Below the pieces are notes generated by a model. That model was not told the origin of the DNA, ran no database searches, and saw only the letters and a list, made by a program, of their open reading frames with translations. Below, piece after piece: positions 62,857 through 64,000 of a DNA stretch of 64,000 nt. A program made the translations under genes and the position numbers. The first letter of the stretch is position 1; every line of letters starts with the position of its first letter. This DNA comes from an unidentified bacterial endosymbiont (GTDB lineage: Bacteria; Pseudomonadota; Gammaproteobacteria; Enterobacterales; Enterobacteriaceae): assembly GCF_918797525.1 (NCBI RefSeq), contig NZ_OU963893.1, positions 2,914,001 to 2,978,000 on the forward strand, read 5' to 3'.

Positions 62857-63405
62857 TCACTGTTCAAGCAAATCGCCGCGTGCAGCGTTCAAATATTGCA
62901 GCATTGACCACAGAGTCAGCACCGCAGCCACCCACAGTAGACCAATCCCCGCCCACTCAACCCAGGCGTTCGGACGCCACAGCATCCAGACCAGAGAGGC
63001 CATTTGCGCGGTGGTTTTGACTTTGCCGATCCAGGAGACCGCCACGCTGCTGCGTTTACCCAGCTCCGCCATCCACTCGCGCAAGGCAGAAATAATAATC
63101 TCGCGGGCAATCATGGTTGCGGCAGGCAGCGTCACCCACCAGGTGTGATAGTGCTCGGCCACCAGCACCATCGCAATAGCCACCATCACTTTATCAGCGA
63201 CAGGATCGAGGAAGGCGCCAAAACGGGTGCTTTGATTCCAGCGGCGCGCCAGATAACCGTCAAACCAGTCCGTGACCGCAGCCACCAGGAAAATCAGCGC
63301 ACAGGCAAAAGGGGCCCAGACAACCGGCAGGTAAAATGCCAGTACAAAGAACGGGATAAGGACCACACGAAAAAGTGTGAGCAACGTAGGGATATTAAAT
63401 CGCAT
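62857..63405 (-). CDS. pgsA: CDP-diacylglycerol-glycerol-3-phosphate phosphatidyltransferase PgsA
   Basis: The 182-residue membrane enzyme makes phosphatidylglycerol phosphate, the committed step to PG and cardiolipin. The CDP-alcohol phosphotransferase motif D-x2-DG-x2-AR-x8-G-x3-D-x3-D is complete, from [11 protein letters not shown] to [10 protein letters not shown]. About six helices are present, with the start at ATG 63405. It follows uvrC and precedes the tRNAs, as in E. coli. Confidence 0.98.
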   Translation of the reverse strand: MRFNIPTLLTLFRVVLIPFFVLAFYLPVVWAPFACALIFLVAAVTDWFDGYLARRWNQSTRFGAFLDPVADKVMVAIAMVLVAEHYHTWWVTLPAATMIAREIIISALREWMAELGKRSSVAVSWIGKVKTTAQMASLVWMLWRPNAWVEWAGIGLLWVAAVLTLWSMLQYLNAARGDLLEQ

Positions 63406-63461
63406 AATGACGGTAACTGTTTGTTGTCAGTAAAATTTAGCTCTATGTTGCTACAGAGCAC

Positions 63462-64000
63462 TCAATGTTTCAACGAGTAGTAGATTTTTTCTGCCAGCGC
63501 TTGCGAAATACCCGGCACTTTTGCAATTTCCTCCATGCTGGCATTGAGTAATCCTTGCAATCCGCCCATATACTTCAACAACATCTGGCGGCGTTTTGGC
63601 CCAACGCCTTCAATGGTCTCCAGCGTACTGGTATTTTTTACCTTCGCCCGTTTTTTACGGTGCCCGCTAATCGCATGATCGTGCGACTCATCACGAATGT
63701 GCTGGATAACATGCAGCGCCGGGGAATCTGGCGGCAGGCTAAAGCCCTCGCCTTCCGGTTCGAAGAAGAGCGTCTCCAGCCCGGCTTTACGATCGGCCCC
63801 TTTCGCCACGCCTAATAATAAGGGATGCGTTTTATCCCAGCCCACATCCAGCGATTCAAATACGGCTTTGGCCTGACCCAACTGCCCTTTCCCACCGTCG
63901 ATGAGAACAACGTCCGGGATTTTGCTCTCTTCGATGGCTTTACCATAACGACGACGCAGCACCTGGTTCATTGCCGCATAATCATCCCCCGGGGTGATCC
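63462..64000 (-). CDS. uvrC: Excinuclease ABC subunit C (UvrC), C-terminal part only
   Basis: The frame is open to the window edge; the visible part is the last 179 residues or so. It holds the C-terminal nuclease region ([17 protein letters not shown] with the catalytic Asp, and [15 protein letters not shown]) and the end helix-hairpin-helix ([35 protein letters not shown]). UvrC makes both incisions in nucleotide excision repair. The 5' end and N-terminal GIY-YIG domain lie outside the window. Confidence 0.98.
   Translation of the reverse strand, partial: ITPGDDYAAMNQVLRRRYGKAIEESKIPDVVLIDGGKGQLGQAKAVFESLDVGWDKTHPLLLGVAKGADRKAGLETLFFEPEGEGFSLPPDSPALHVIQHIRDESHDHAISGHRKKRAKVKNTSTLETIEGVGPKRRQMLLKYMGGLQGLLNASMEEIAKVPGISQALAEKIYYSLKH

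Overview
The window is chromosomal DNA from a gamma-proteobacterium of the family Enterobacteriaceae, close to Enterobacter, Lelliottia or Leclercia. The backbone matches the E. coli znuB to uvrC segment in order and orientation: znuCB, ruvBAC-yebC-nudB-aspS, yecDEN-cmoAB, cutC-yecM, argS, flhEAB, cheZYBR-tap-tar, cheWA-motBA-flhCD, uspC, otsAB, araFGH, ftnB, yecJ-azuC, yecR-ftnA, tyrP, yecA, the leuZ-cysT-glyW tRNAs, pgsA and uvrC. The genus is inferred from remembered protein similarity, not from a database search.

Layout. 0-14 kb is mostly housekeeping: zinc uptake, Holliday-junction processing, aspartyl- and arginyl-tRNA synthetases and cmo5U34 tRNA modification. One small secreted beta-trefoil-like protein is inserted after znuB. 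14.2-18 kb is an accessory block. It holds a DM9-repeat protein and a cystatin-like protein, two eukaryote-type folds with a near-consensus CRP site upstream, followed by a rhamnogalacturonan-oligomer transporter and hydrolase pair (RhiT/RhiN type). 18-45 kb is the flagellar and chemotaxis region. Two unrelated chaperone-usher fimbrial operons interrupt it: a type 1-like operon between flhB and cheZ, and a Csu-type (spore coat U) operon between tar and cheW. 45-52 kb carries flhDC control DNA, a broken uspC, trehalose synthesis (otsAB) and arabinose uptake (araFGH). 52-64 kb carries ferritins, a Dcu-type transporter, the 27-residue AzuC small protein and its transcript, a DHA2 exporter, an RpiB-like isomerase, tyrP with TyrR boxes, an integrase relic beside the tRNA cluster, pgsA and the 3' part of uvrC.

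Three core or semi-core genes look damaged. ruvB has a one-base insertion. uspC has a premature TAA at codon 63. The tip-adhesin gene of the type 1-like fimbria is out of frame at a run of seven C just before its last beta strand. Good CRP palindromes lie upstream of the cystatin-DM9 pair, in the cheW-Csu gap, at flhDC and at azuC. Catabolite control may therefore link motility, adhesion and the accessory genes.

The most unusual items are the cystatin/DM9 pair, the fimbrial operons built into the chemotaxis locus, and the poly-C tract that could switch the adhesin. The inserted genes suggest a plant-, insect- or host-associated life, but that is inference.
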